The notes under the pieces are model-generated. The model was not told where the DNA came from. It saw only the letters and a program-made list of their open reading frames with translations, and made no database searches. Positions 22,641-31,154 of a DNA stretch of 32,440 nucleotides are shown piece after piece; position 1 is the first letter of the stretch; the number at the start of each line of letters is the position of its first letter. The stretch lies in the NCBI GenBank assembly GCA_937967535.1, contig CALCMV010000199.1, positions 1-32,440 of the forward strand. The letters are read 5' to 3'. Source of the DNA: an uncultured Saprospiraceae bacterium (GTDB taxonomy: Bacteria; Bacteroidota; Bacteroidia; Chitinophagales; Saprospiraceae). The translations under genes and the position numbers were made by a program.

Positions 22641-22668
22641 TTAATCATTAATCATTAATCATTAACCA
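22641..22668. repeat. Heptamer array TTAATCA across a stop codon
   Basis: Three copies of TTAATCA and one TTAACCA. The stop of the minus-strand gene (22655-22657) and its last three codons (Val-Asn-Asp) lie inside the array. Confidence 0.9.
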
Positions 22669-23521
22669 AAAACTGCGTTGTCAATACCTTATCCTCACTA
22701 CTCAATCGCAGCATATAGGTACCTGCATTAAGTTGACTCACATCAAATTGTGCCTGATTTGTACCTGTCGCCAAATCAAGCGGACGAGTAATCGCAATAC
22801 GTCCTTGCACATCCATAATCTCTGCCAGTACTATCCCCGAAAAATTACTTTCTACCCTGACATTCAGGTAGTTAATCGCCGGATTTGGAAATACCTTCAT
22901 CACAGCATCCAGAGCAGTCACATCAAAAATACCTACCGTAGCTTCCTGTAGCGTCAGTGAAATATTAGCACCACCATCACCACTATTGCCCGTAGCACGA
23001 TTGACTGATGTACCTGCGGCATAAAAAGTCACACTACCCGAGCTTTCCGCCGGTGCCGTCCATTTCACATCAAATTCGCCGGAATCTTGTGTGCCGGCTT
23101 GTTCAGCATAGCTTCTGCCGGTTTCATTTGCGGTAGCTATCTGTACGCCCGTACCCGGACTCGACCAGCCATTGGTATCGCTCAAATCATCATCTATTAG
23201 ATTCACTATCTGAAAGCCGTGTCCTGCTGCATCGCTATTTATATCCGACACCGTCACCCTCACATCGTAAGTTGCGCCCGGAAAATACTCCGTTACAGCC
23301 GTTGTAGTTCCCTCCTCAAAAACTTCAATCATAATTGTAGTTTCGAGTGGTCCATTGTGGCAAGTTTGGCAGACCCAAGGCACACCGGGCGATATTTCTT
23401 GGTCGCCGGGCGCACCCGTATTGCCTGCATTTTGGGCAGCTGCCCGTCCGCCCGAATTGCTCATCAGCAGGAATCCAAGTGCCAAAGCACTCATTAAAGT
23501 GTAAATAATTTTAAATTTCAT
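22655..23521 (-). CDS. T9SS-exported protein with choice-of-anchor V-like domain and CxxCH motif
   Basis: This 288-residue protein has a signal peptide (MKFKIIYTLMSALALGFLLM, cleavage near AAAQ). Next is a short segment with CQTCHNG (about 51-57), a possible haem c attachment site. Residues about 60-190 form a beta-rich domain (ATYDVRVTVSDINSDAAGHGFQIV) like the choice-of-anchor V/Reeler-type domains in Bacteroidota surface proteins. The C-terminal 80 residues are a T9SS type A sorting domain (VFPNPAINYLNVRV, then AEIMDVQGR and LNAGTYMLRLSSEDK), so it is sent across the outer membrane and anchored or released. Its role is unknown; the CxxCH may instead be a disulfide or metal site. It is convergent with infB. 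Confidence 0.85.
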   Translation of the reverse strand: MKFKIIYTLMSALALGFLLMSNSGGRAAAQNAGNTGAPGDQEISPGVPWVCQTCHNGPLETTIMIEVFEEGTTTAVTEYFPGATYDVRVTVSDINSDAAGHGFQIVNLIDDDLSDTNGWSSPGTGVQIATANETGRSYAEQAGTQDSGEFDVKWTAPAESSGSVTFYAAGTSVNRATGNSGDGGANISLTLQEATVGIFDVTALDAVMKVFPNPAINYLNVRVESNFSGIVLAEIMDVQGRIAITRPLDLATGTNQAQFDVSQLNAGTYMLRLSSEDKVLTTQFLVND

Positions 23522-23696
23522 ATCATTATAAGTTGAGAGTTTATCGGTTGCGGCTCACAAGTTGTGTTATATACGAAAACCCACAACTTATAGTCTGCTA
23601 CCTAGAACCCAATTCTAAAATAAATTTCACTAAGGGAGTACAAAATACACTAAGTTTCATTAATTTCAAGTATAATTGCATCTTGAACTTAATTCA

Positions 23697-24254
23697 ATGT
23701 CCTTACCAACACCATACGGCGGTCAAAACCGTGTTCGGCTCTCCCGAAAAGAATACCTTATTTGGGGAAGTATTACTTTGATAATTACAGGTACAATATT
23801 GCTATTTGCTTTTGAATTGCCACATTTTAATAATACTTTTTATGTAGGGAGAATGTTTTTGTGTACAACGGTTGTTGCTATTCTGGTGGGTACATTTATT
23901 GTTTTCAAAATAAAAAACACCTTCAAAGATACTGTGGATGCCATCCGCGTTTCATTGATGATTTCTCTGGGGCTGATTGCATTGACCTTTCTAATCACAC
24001 ACATTCTAAATAGAAGTATAACACGCGGCGAAGCTTATACTGAAACCTATCCTTTTATCCAACATCAATTTTACAGAGTGAATGATAGCGAATTTGCAAG
24101 TGAAAATACTTTTTCGACTTACATTGAAGTCAATAACAATATGAAACGCCTCGTCAGTCGCGGACCACTCTATGATGAAACTTCTGAAAATCAAAAAATT
24201 ACCATTCCTGTAAAGACGGGCTTATTTGGTTTCAAAGTTGCAAAAATATATTGA
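23697..24254 (+). CDS. Hypothetical membrane protein with three transmembrane segments
   Basis: The protein has 185 residues from the ATG at 23697 (MSLPTPYGG); seven more codons are open upstream. Three hydrophobic helices are clear: YLIWGSITLIITGTILLFAF, MFLCTTVVAILVGTFIVFKI and IRVSLMISLGLIALTFLITH (to about residue 105). A soluble C-terminal part of about 80 residues follows (for example ENTFSTYIEVNNNMKRL). I do not recognise a family. The neighbouring T9SS gene diverges from it, with about 175 bp between, and the downstream gap is about 1 kb, so it is probably a single-gene unit. Confidence 0.65.
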   Translation: MSLPTPYGGQNRVRLSRKEYLIWGSITLIITGTILLFAFELPHFNNTFYVGRMFLCTTVVAILVGTFIVFKIKNTFKDTVDAIRVSLMISLGLIALTFLITHILNRSITRGEAYTETYPFIQHQFYRVNDSEFASENTFSTYIEVNNNMKRLVSRGPLYDETSENQKITIPVKTGLFGFKVAKIY

Positions 24255-24261
24255 CAATTTT

Positions 24262-24299
24262 GGCTATCAAATTCATAGCTGCCGGTTCATAGTTCATCG
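24262..24299. repeat. Heptamer array after the membrane-protein gene
   Basis: GCTATCA, AATTCAT, AGCTGCC, GGTTCAT and AGTTCAT follow with period 7, starting seven bases after the stop at 24254. It is a shorter version of the array at 25018-25074. Confidence 0.7.
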
Positions 24300-25017
24300 T
24301 TTTTTATAACAAACTGAATTATATTGTTTTGTAAATAATTGATTATCAAATTTATATAAATGAACGGGTAGCCAAAGTTTTTATTAAACAATATCGAAAT
24401 TTTAAAATTTGAACTGAATAAAATGTCGCAGAATTGACTTATTTTGAATTATTCACAAAAATAAAAAATATATAATCATTTGTCAAGTGTATTGAGAAAA
24501 ATTCCAAATATGCTCTTAAATCAAGCCAAATGAAAAGTAATTTTTATCACGTATAATATGCTGATTTTTAGATTTCCCGAAAAATTTGCGGCTAGCCATT
24601 TAACTTTGCCTAAAGCGAATACTCGTCAGACGAATCCCTTTATTCAATGCGAATATTTTATGAGATAAATCACTACATTTCACAAAAACTTTCGTCAGAC
24701 GAGTACTATCCCACAAACAAACTTAAACGGCTATCCAAATTTGCTCGTCTGTCATTTGCAAAATGTCAACCGACTCAAGTTTATCCTCCAATTTCAAAAA
24801 AACACATTATAAAAAAATCTTTGCCATCCTTAGAACTTAATTAAAAAAATCCATTTTACTTTAGGAACGCGGCATAAATAAGTTGACCATCTTGGATAGC
24901 TTATTTTATACTTCCCTGATAGCTATTGGGGTCTTCTTGAAAAAGGGTTTCGGTTTAACCGAGAAGATAAATAACTATTTTTAAGGAGAAAATTAAGAAC
25001 AAACTTGATGTATTTAT
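24300..25017. other. Gene-free gap with diverged repeats
   Basis: No convincing gene was found; a 65-codon frame at 24647-24844 lacks any family features. CGTCAGACG occurs at 24624-24632 and 24693-24701. AACGG(G/C)TA(G/T)CC motifs recur at about 24364, 24726 and 25137. A degenerate CCCTGATAGCTATTGGGG palindrome lies at 24914-24931. The stretch 24262-24376 looks like a diverged copy of 25018-25150. Confidence 0.5.
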
Positions 25018-25074
25018 TGGCTATCAGTTCATAGTTGCCAGTTCATGGTTCATAGTTCATGGTTCATAGTTCAT
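25018..25074. repeat. Heptamer array (GTTCATA / GTTCATG)
   Basis: About seven units follow with period 7 (GTTCATA, GTTGCCA, GTTCATG, GTTCATA, GTTCATG, GTTCATA). It is not next to a stop codon; it lies 200 bp before the GH3 start and may mark the end of a lost gene. Confidence 0.9.
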
Positions 25075-25275
25075 TTTGCAATCTATTGAATAACAATATT
25101 TTATAAATTTTTTATTATAAAATTTGAGGAAACTTAAACGGGTAGCCTATTTGTTTTGCATTTACTTTGTTTTTAGGCTATTACAAATAAAATATTTTGT
25201 ATACGTATTATAAGCATTTTTACATTTAACAAATTAAGACCATATTTAAAATTTACCATTACCATTACAATTACT

Positions 25276-27612
25276 ATGAAAAGAAGAATCCAACTATTTA
25301 CAACACTCTTTGCGCTTTGCTTACTATTTCAGTGCGCTCCCACAAAGGTCACTGAAATATCAACGGCGAATGTAAAACCTACTGCGCCACTCACTGAAAC
25401 AGAAAGCAAAATACAGGCATTGCTCAAAAAAATGACGCTTGAAGATAAGGTCGGCGAAATGACCCAACTCTCTATTGATGCTATATCGGTCGGTAGCCCC
25501 TACAATCTTGAAAAGCCCAACCGCCTCGACCCCGACAAGCTAAAAAAAGTATTGCTCGACTATCGTGTAGGCTCTATTCTCAATTGTGGTGGCTATGCTT
25601 ACGAGCGCGAGTACTGGCACCAAACTATCAAAACCATTCAGGATATGGCGATGAACGAAAAAGCATCGGGCATTCCGGTCATTTATGGTATTGATGCCAT
25701 TCATGGAGCAAATTATACGATGGGTTCTACCTTATTTCCGCAGCCTATCGCACAAGCAGCCGCTTGGGATACCGACATGGCAGAGCGCATTGCCGCAGCT
25801 ACCGCTTATGAAGTACGCGCTTCGTGGATTCCCTGGAATTTTTCGCCTGTGCTGGATATGGGACGCGACCCGCGTTGGCCCCGAATATGGGAGACGCTTG
25901 GCGAAGATGTACACCTCGCTACCCGACTCGGCGAGGCAATTATCAAAGGCTACGAAGGTACAAATAATGAGCTTGACAAGCCTATGCGCGTGGCTTCCTG
26001 CATGAAGCACTTTTTGGGATATGGTGTACCCCGCAGTGGAAAAGACCGTACACCTGCTTACATTTCGGAGCGTCAATTGCGCGAATATCACATTCCGACT
26101 TTTAAGGCAGCTATCGAAGCCGGAGCGCATACGATTATGATTAATTCGGGCGAAATGAACGGTATTCCTACTCATGCTAATTATAATATCCTGACCACAC
26201 TCTTGCGCGACGAACTTGGTTTTGAGGGTATCGCAGTGTCGGATTGGGAAGACGTTGGCTATCTGGTTTCGAGACATCATGTAGCGAAAGATTATCGCGA
26301 AGCCACCAAACTTGCCGTCAATGCAGGTATGGATATGGCGATGGTGCCGATGGATTTTCAATTTAGTGATGCCCTACTCTCGCTGGTGCGTGACGGGGAG
26401 GTGCCGATGGAGCGAATTGATGAAGCGGTCGGGCGTATTTTGAAGGTGAAAATGGATTTGGGTTTGTTTGAAAATCCATATCCGAAAGATTATGATTATT
26501 CGGAATTTAATTCTGAAAAATACCAAACACTAAATTATAATGCGGCTAAAGATTGCGTAACACTTTTGAAGAATGAAAACGATATTTTACCCCTCGATAA
26601 AAATCAAAAAGTACTCGTTGTGGGATATACTGCCGACAATATGATTCACCTCAATGGCGGCTGGTCGCGTACTTGGCAAGGTACTGATGCTCAATGGAAT
26701 AATGAGGGCAAACAAACGCTTTTGGATGGCGTAAAAGATAAAATCGGTGAGGCAAATGTGCAGTATGTCAAAGGGATTGATTTTGATAAAACGGTGGATG
26801 TGGATGCGGCGGTGACTGCTGCCAATCAAGCGGATATTGTCATTGCTTGTTTGGGTGAAAATCCTTACACAGAAAAACCCGGCGACATCAAAAGTCTTGA
26901 TTTTCCGCCGACTGAAAACGGACTTTCAGCACAGCATGAATTGATAACAAAATTGGCAGCTACGGGCAAGCCGATTGTAGTGGTTTTGTTGGGAGGTCGT
27001 CCGCGTATTATCAGTACAATAGAGCCAAATGTGGGAGGAATCATACAAGCCTATCTGCCCGGCGACGAAGGCGGACGCGCGATTGCAGATGTCTTGTTTG
27101 GCGACCACAATCCTTCCGGTAAATTGCCTTACACTTATCCGAAATATGCCAACGACCTTGTCACTTACGACCACAAAAGTTCGGAAGCCTATGATAAGGA
27201 TTTTGGATGGAATGGTTTTACACCTCAATTTGAATTTGGACATGGATTGAGTTATACAGATTTTGAATACAGCAATCTGATTGCCGATGCTACGGGATGG
27301 TCGAAAGACGCGCCCTTAAATATTTCTATCAGGGTAAAAAATACGGGTGAACGAGCCGGAAAAGAAGTCGTACAACTCTATGTGACGGATGAGGTGGCGA
27401 GCATCACACCCTCTGTCAAGCGTTTGCGTGGTTTTGAGAAAATTGAACTGAAAGCAGGCGCAAGTCAAACGGTGAATTTCAAATTAAATCTGCGAGATGT
27501 AGCTTTCGTTGGTCTTGAAAATAAATGGACAACTGAACCGGGAGATTTCACGATTCGCGTGGGTGGATTGGAGGAGAAAGTGGAATATACAGGCATAATA
27601 CAGACTTGGTAA
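25276..27612 (+). CDS. GH3 beta-glucosidase lipoprotein
   Basis: This 778-residue enzyme removes terminal beta-glucose from glucans or oligosaccharides. The N-terminus is a lipoprotein signal with LLFQC (Cys20) just before the mature chain, placing it on the periplasmic membrane or outer surface. The GH3 N-terminal barrel shows GIDAIHG (138-144), KHFLGYG (244-250) and the nucleophile in VSDWEDV (Asp323). The C-terminal alpha/beta domain follows from about residue 400 (YNAAKDCVTLLKNENDILPL), and a fibronectin III-like domain closes the protein (about 690-778, RGFEKIELKAGASQTV). Length and order fit BglX-type exo-glucosidases. It could act on oligosaccharides from the GH16 enzyme at 13695. A terminator follows at 27740. 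A weak lipobox leaves a normal signal peptide as an alternative. Confidence 0.94.
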   Translation: MKRRIQLFTTLFALCLLFQCAPTKVTEISTANVKPTAPLTETESKIQALLKKMTLEDKVGEMTQLSIDAISVGSPYNLEKPNRLDPDKLKKVLLDYRVGSILNCGGYAYEREYWHQTIKTIQDMAMNEKASGIPVIYGIDAIHGANYTMGSTLFPQPIAQAAAWDTDMAERIAAATAYEVRASWIPWNFSPVLDMGRDPRWPRIWETLGEDVHLATRLGEAIIKGYEGTNNELDKPMRVASCMKHFLGYGVPRSGKDRTPAYISERQLREYHIPTFKAAIEAGAHTIMINSGEMNGIPTHANYNILTTLLRDELGFEGIAVSDWEDVGYLVSRHHVAKDYREATKLAVNAGMDMAMVPMDFQFSDALLSLVRDGEVPMERIDEAVGRILKVKMDLGLFENPYPKDYDYSEFNSEKYQTLNYNAAKDCVTLLKNENDILPLDKNQKVLVVGYTADNMIHLNGGWSRTWQGTDAQWNNEGKQTLLDGVKDKIGEANVQYVKGIDFDKTVDVDAAVTAANQADIVIACLGENPYTEKPGDIKSLDFPPTENGLSAQHELITKLAATGKPIVVVLLGGRPRIISTIEPNVGGIIQAYLPGDEGGRAIADVLFGDHNPSGKLPYTYPKYANDLVTYDHKSSEAYDKDFGWNGFTPQFEFGHGLSYTDFEYSNLIADATGWSKDAPLNISIRVKNTGERAGKEVVQLYVTDEVASITPSVKRLRGFEKIELKAGASQTVNFKLNLRDVAFVGLENKWTTEPGDFTIRVGGLEEKVEYTGIIQTW

Positions 27613-27618
27613 GAGCAA

Positions 27619-27702
27619 GTTTGAAAATGGATATTTGAGTATTCAGACAGCCATTTTTCATAGAAATATTCGCCTCGCAACTATTTCCTATTTTACTCGA
27701 AC
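27619..27702 (-). repeat. Dispersed repeat copy 2 (about 80 bp)
   Basis: This is the reverse complement of 8857-8938 at about 85% identity. It begins seven bases after the GH3 stop codon. No open frame in it is shared between copies beyond a dozen codons. Confidence 0.85.
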
Positions 27703-27739
27703 ACCTCCAAAAATTCTTTAGAATCAGGAAAATTTGAAT

Positions 27740-27792
27740 TGAATAACTCACCTGAAATAGTGACATCATTTTGAGTGAGTTATTCATTTTTT
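27740..27792 (+). terminator. Intrinsic terminator after GH3
   Basis: TGAATAACTCAC (27740-27751) pairs perfectly with GTGAGTTATTCA (27775-27786) around a 23-nt loop, followed by six T. It lies 127 bp after the GH3 stop, beyond the dispersed repeat. Confidence 0.75.
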
Positions 27793-27992
27793 CAAAAAAA
27801 AATAATTTTAACTAAAAAAATATTTGAATTTATTTTAACATAATTTAACAATAATAAATTTATTTTTTTTAAATTTTTAATACCTTAAAAAACATTATTT
27901 TATACACGAATATATTTTGCAAAAACATAATTTGCCATTTACGAAAAAAAATTATCACACCTAATTTATCTCACTAAAAAACATGTTCATTA

Positions 27993-28024
27993 TTTGCATT
28001 TCTGAATTTTTCCCCTCACCTTTG
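27993..28024 (+). promoter_or_regulatory. Promoter of the haloperoxidase gene
   Basis: TTTG (27993-27996) and CACCTTTG (28017-28024) are 20 nt apart, a near-consensus Bacteroidota promoter with C in place of the first T. It implies a leader of about 205 nt. Confidence 0.6.
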
Positions 28025-28030
28025 TGACAC

Positions 28031-28236
28031 AAAAGCTATCCAAAAAAGACGATAGCCACATAAAAAAATACTACTACCCGAACTAAGTACCAAAATAGAA
28101 TTATTGGAACCCATCCTTTACAATTCAATGCTCTTTTGAAAAAGAGAGCATAACTTATTTTGTATTCATCCTACGAGAAATACATTGGCAAACAATTGAT
28201 TATTTAACTTAATTCGTTTAACCAAAAATTAAATTT
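28031..28236 (+). promoter_or_regulatory. Structured 5' leader of the haloperoxidase mRNA
   Basis: Two hairpins are visible: GCTATC (28035-28040) with GATAGC (28051-28056), and ATGCTCT (28128-28134) with AGAGCAT (28145-28151). No known riboswitch pattern was recognised. The leader is long for this genome and could carry post-transcriptional control. Confidence 0.4.
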
Positions 28237-30201
28237 ATGTCAGAACAAACAAATTTGACAGGAACAGGTGGCGGCACCTTGGAGGAAAGGCTATCAGCCT
28301 TCCAAACTGCCCGCGAAGAAGCCACTAACTTGCAGTCCCAGGCAGAAGCTCAAGTTAACTACGACCCCGAATTCGACATTGAAGACCACTCTCAAAACAG
28401 TTCGGGCGATGAGGATATGTATGGCGACAATTTCCGATTCATCGGGTCTTTTACCAAACTCCTCGAACATGATGACCAAGGGCGATTAAAAGCAGACGCA
28501 GCTACCGGTGTTGATGCTATCGAAGAATATCGAAAGTTGATTGCCGCGATGCGATTTGACCCGGACCCCGATTCCACACAGACGAATGGCGACATCAACC
28601 ACGTCAAACGTGCCAATGAAGCACCCGGCGCACGGGTATGGGTCAATCCGCAATCTGCTTTTTCTTTCTCCTTGAAAGGTGGTGATATTTCATTTTTCAA
28701 GATGCGTAAAGCTCCCGCATTGAGGTCGAAAGAAAATGCAGCGGAGATGATTGAGGTCTATCTGCAAGCCTTGTGCAGAGATGTATCGTTCAACGATTAT
28801 GGTACGGGATTGCGGACGGATAAGTTGCGATTTCCTGATGGTACGTACCAATCTATCACCAATTTTGCCTGCGAAGTTCTCAATGATTTTGGCAGCGATT
28901 TTAGAGGTGCAAAAGAGGGCGGTCAAGTCACGCCAAGCACCTTGTTCAGAGGAGTAGCCCAGACCGATAATGGTCGAAGCAGCGACCTCATCGGTGATTA
29001 TATTTCACAATTTTTGTTGCAGCCACTATTTCCTTTGTTTCCGGCAGGTTGTGCGCCTTTTGTCGGTGGCTTGATTGGTGTGGGGAATCTCAACCAAGAG
29101 GCACTCGCCCGACCACAACATTTCCCGATTGCCGGTGAGCGTGAGTTTGGTATTTCGCTTGAAGAATTTGTACAAATTCAAAATGGTGAAATACCCCGCG
29201 AATATACGCCGAGAGATTACAACCAAGACTATGTACGCTACCTCAAAAATGGTCGTGATATGGGTAGCCTCGTACACACTGACGGTCCTTACGAAGCCTA
29301 CTATAATTCCCTTAATATCTTGGTGTACAATGATTGTCCGCGTTGCCCCGATTCACCATATTTCAATGGTGCGATTAGCACGCAGGGCGATGGACATACT
29401 TTCGGACCACCGGATATTTACTGCCTTATCGCAGATGTTTGCCTCGAAGCCTTCAAAGCTGCTTGGGCGCAAAAATGGAGATTGCACCGCAAACTTCGCC
29501 CGGAAGCAATGGGCAGAATTATGCACCGCCATTTGCGTGTCGAAACTCATGACGACCGCTTCTTGCATCCTTCGGCTTATAGCGGAAAAGCAGCTATGGT
29601 ACTCGATATGATTAATCTTCGTAATATATCGCAGGGAGAATGTTGCAGTATTTTGGCGCAAGGTGACCCCGATACGTTCTTGCTTCCGCAGATGTATCCT
29701 GAAGGTTCGCCGGCACACCCTGCGTACCCATCGGGTCACGCGACTGTGGCAGGTGCTTGTACGACGGTTATTAAGGCGATTTTCGACGACCAGTTGAATT
29801 TCCACCAATGGCTGGGCAGTGATGGTGATGGCAGAACGAAAATTTCGAGACCGAATCCGGAGAGCGAAACTCGTTTGGCTTCTATCGAGGAAATATTCGA
29901 CGGATATAACTTTAAGGATAGTAGCGACATCATCGCAAATATGACTGTCGGCGGAGAGTTGGACAAATTGGCTTCCAATATCGCACTTGGTAGAAACTTT
30001 GGCGGTGTACACTATCGTCAAGATGGTGATGAGGGTATCTTATTGGGCGAAAATGTGGCTATCAAATACCTCCAAGACCGCGTCCGCACCTATACCGAAA
30101 ATGCGAATGCCGGTTATACATTGACCAGAAGAAATGGTCAGCGAATCAGAATTACAGCTGATAGCATTGTACCCGTAGGTGGTTCGACTCCTGTGGTTTA
30201 A
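28237..30201 (+). CDS. Vanadium-dependent haloperoxidase (algal bromoperoxidase type)
   Basis: This 654-residue enzyme should use vanadate and hydrogen peroxide to oxidise halide and form hypohalous acid. The vanadate-binding set is complete and correctly spaced: KWRLHRKLRPE (Lys413, Arg421), YPSGHA (Ser499, Gly500, His501) and GRNFGGVHYR (Arg586, His592). His494 in AHPAYPSGH lies seven residues before His501, the position that is His in algal bromoperoxidases and Phe in fungal chloroperoxidase, so bromide (or iodide) is the more likely substrate. There is no signal peptide, so location is uncertain. The first 60 residues are acidic and probably disordered. It has its own promoter and a terminator at 30242, so it is a single-gene unit. 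An acid phosphatase role is less likely, given length and motif spacing. Confidence 0.92.
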   Translation: MSEQTNLTGTGGGTLEERLSAFQTAREEATNLQSQAEAQVNYDPEFDIEDHSQNSSGDEDMYGDNFRFIGSFTKLLEHDDQGRLKADAATGVDAIEEYRKLIAAMRFDPDPDSTQTNGDINHVKRANEAPGARVWVNPQSAFSFSLKGGDISFFKMRKAPALRSKENAAEMIEVYLQALCRDVSFNDYGTGLRTDKLRFPDGTYQSITNFACEVLNDFGSDFRGAKEGGQVTPSTLFRGVAQTDNGRSSDLIGDYISQFLLQPLFPLFPAGCAPFVGGLIGVGNLNQEALARPQHFPIAGEREFGISLEEFVQIQNGEIPREYTPRDYNQDYVRYLKNGRDMGSLVHTDGPYEAYYNSLNILVYNDCPRCPDSPYFNGAISTQGDGHTFGPPDIYCLIADVCLEAFKAAWAQKWRLHRKLRPEAMGRIMHRHLRVETHDDRFLHPSAYSGKAAMVLDMINLRNISQGECCSILAQGDPDTFLLPQMYPEGSPAHPAYPSGHATVAGACTTVIKAIFDDQLNFHQWLGSDGDGRTKISRPNPESETRLASIEEIFDGYNFKDSSDIIANMTVGGELDKLASNIALGRNFGGVHYRQDGDEGILLGENVAIKYLQDRVRTYTENANAGYTLTRRNGQRIRITADSIVPVGGSTPVV

Positions 30202-30241
30202 CTGTAGGAAGTTAAGTTGAGATTTCTCAATATTTTTATAT

Positions 30242-30279
30242 GGCGAATATTGGCAATATGCTGATGTTCGCCTTTTTTT
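30242..30279 (+). terminator. Intrinsic terminator after the haloperoxidase gene
   Basis: GGCGAA (30242-30247) pairs with TTCGCC (30267-30272), extended by three more pairs including a wobble, then T30273-T30279. Confidence 0.8.
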
Positions 30280-30394
30280 ATGTTATTTTTATTATGATTT
30301 AAAAATCCTTATTAACGTGATTTAATTCATTGATAATTAGCAGTTTATTTAAATTTTAAGCCCAAACAAAACATCCTCTTTTTCCGAATAGTCG

Positions 30395-30427
30395 TTTGTC
30401 ATGATCCTCCTCATTCCCCCATCTTTG
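30395..30427 (+). promoter_or_regulatory. Promoter of the membrane-protein gene at 30491
   Basis: TTTG (30395-30398) and CATCTTTG (30420-30427) are separated by 21 nt, matching the Bacteroidota pattern and the haloperoxidase promoter in its leading C. The expected leader is about 55 nt. Confidence 0.65.
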
Positions 30428-30490
30428 TATTGAAATTATATGGGAAATTATTCACATAAATTTATTTAAATACATTAAAAACAAAATATT

Positions 30491-31042
30491 ATGAAAGCAT
30501 TGAAAATGACAATCAGCGTATTATCTCTTCTAATATTTGTCATGTATTTTGCAACGGCTGCGCCAATGGTGCAAGCGCAAAAAACAACACCTTCCGACGA
30601 AACGACTCATCAGGTCATTCCATCTTCCAAGCAAGGTAAAAAACTGAATTTCATCCAAAAATTTATCCTTAAAAAAGTAGGAAAAAAGATGAAAAAAAGG
30701 ACTGACGAAGACAAGTATCGCAAGTGGGCAAAGTTATCTGTTATCTTGGGTTCGTTGGCAATTCCTTCCCTTATTGGAATATCTATTTTGGGAAATACCA
30801 TCGCTCGGACTCTGAGCAAAACAATAACTTTTACGGCTTTTGGAAATATTTTGCTTGGTTTGGCGGCAATCACTTTTCTCACATTTATGATAGCGTCAAT
30901 TATTCTTGGTGCTAAGGCTGCAAAAAATACTAAAGACGAATCTACGAGAAAGAAGGCTATCATCGGTAAAAGAACAGGTGTATTTTTATTGGTTTTGACA
31001 ATTTTACTCGCATTTGCCATTATCATATTAGCTTCTATGTGA
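30491..31042 (+). CDS. Hypothetical exported membrane protein
   Basis: The protein has 183 residues. The first 30 form a signal peptide or membrane anchor (LKMTISVLSLLIFVMYFATA, then VQAQ). A basic linker (KQGKKLNF through KKVGKKMKKRTDED) follows, then three membrane helices: SVILGSLAIPSLIGISILG, FGNILLGLAAITFLTFMIAS and TGVFLLVLTILLAFAIII. Similar small Bacteroidota proteins with a signal, a Lys-rich stretch and membrane helices are common, but no function is known. The lipoprotein at 31155 follows after 112 bp on the same strand and may share the transcript. An internal ATG at codon 6 is possible as start. Confidence 0.68.
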   Translation: MKALKMTISVLSLLIFVMYFATAAPMVQAQKTTPSDETTHQVIPSSKQGKKLNFIQKFILKKVGKKMKKRTDEDKYRKWAKLSVILGSLAIPSLIGISILGNTIARTLSKTITFTAFGNILLGLAAITFLTFMIASIILGAKAAKNTKDESTRKKAIIGKRTGVFLLVLTILLAFAIIILASM

Positions 31043-31154
31043 CCGATTTGTTGGGTAATATTCGAATACTTGAAGTATTACAAATACCTAAAATAAATTA
31101 ATTTCAAATAGGCAGCTTACAAATAAAATTTTTAATTTTAAAATACATAATGAA

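Noticed and set aside
24647..24844. 65-codon plus-strand frame in the 1-kb gap
   Set aside because: Composition follows the AT-rich background and it overlaps the CGTCAGACG repeat; no domain, signal or neighbour supports it.
13695..27612. A polysaccharide utilisation locus built on GH16 and GH3
   Set aside because: The two enzymes are about 9 kb apart on opposite strands with housekeeping genes between them, and no SusC/SusD or sensor-regulator is present.
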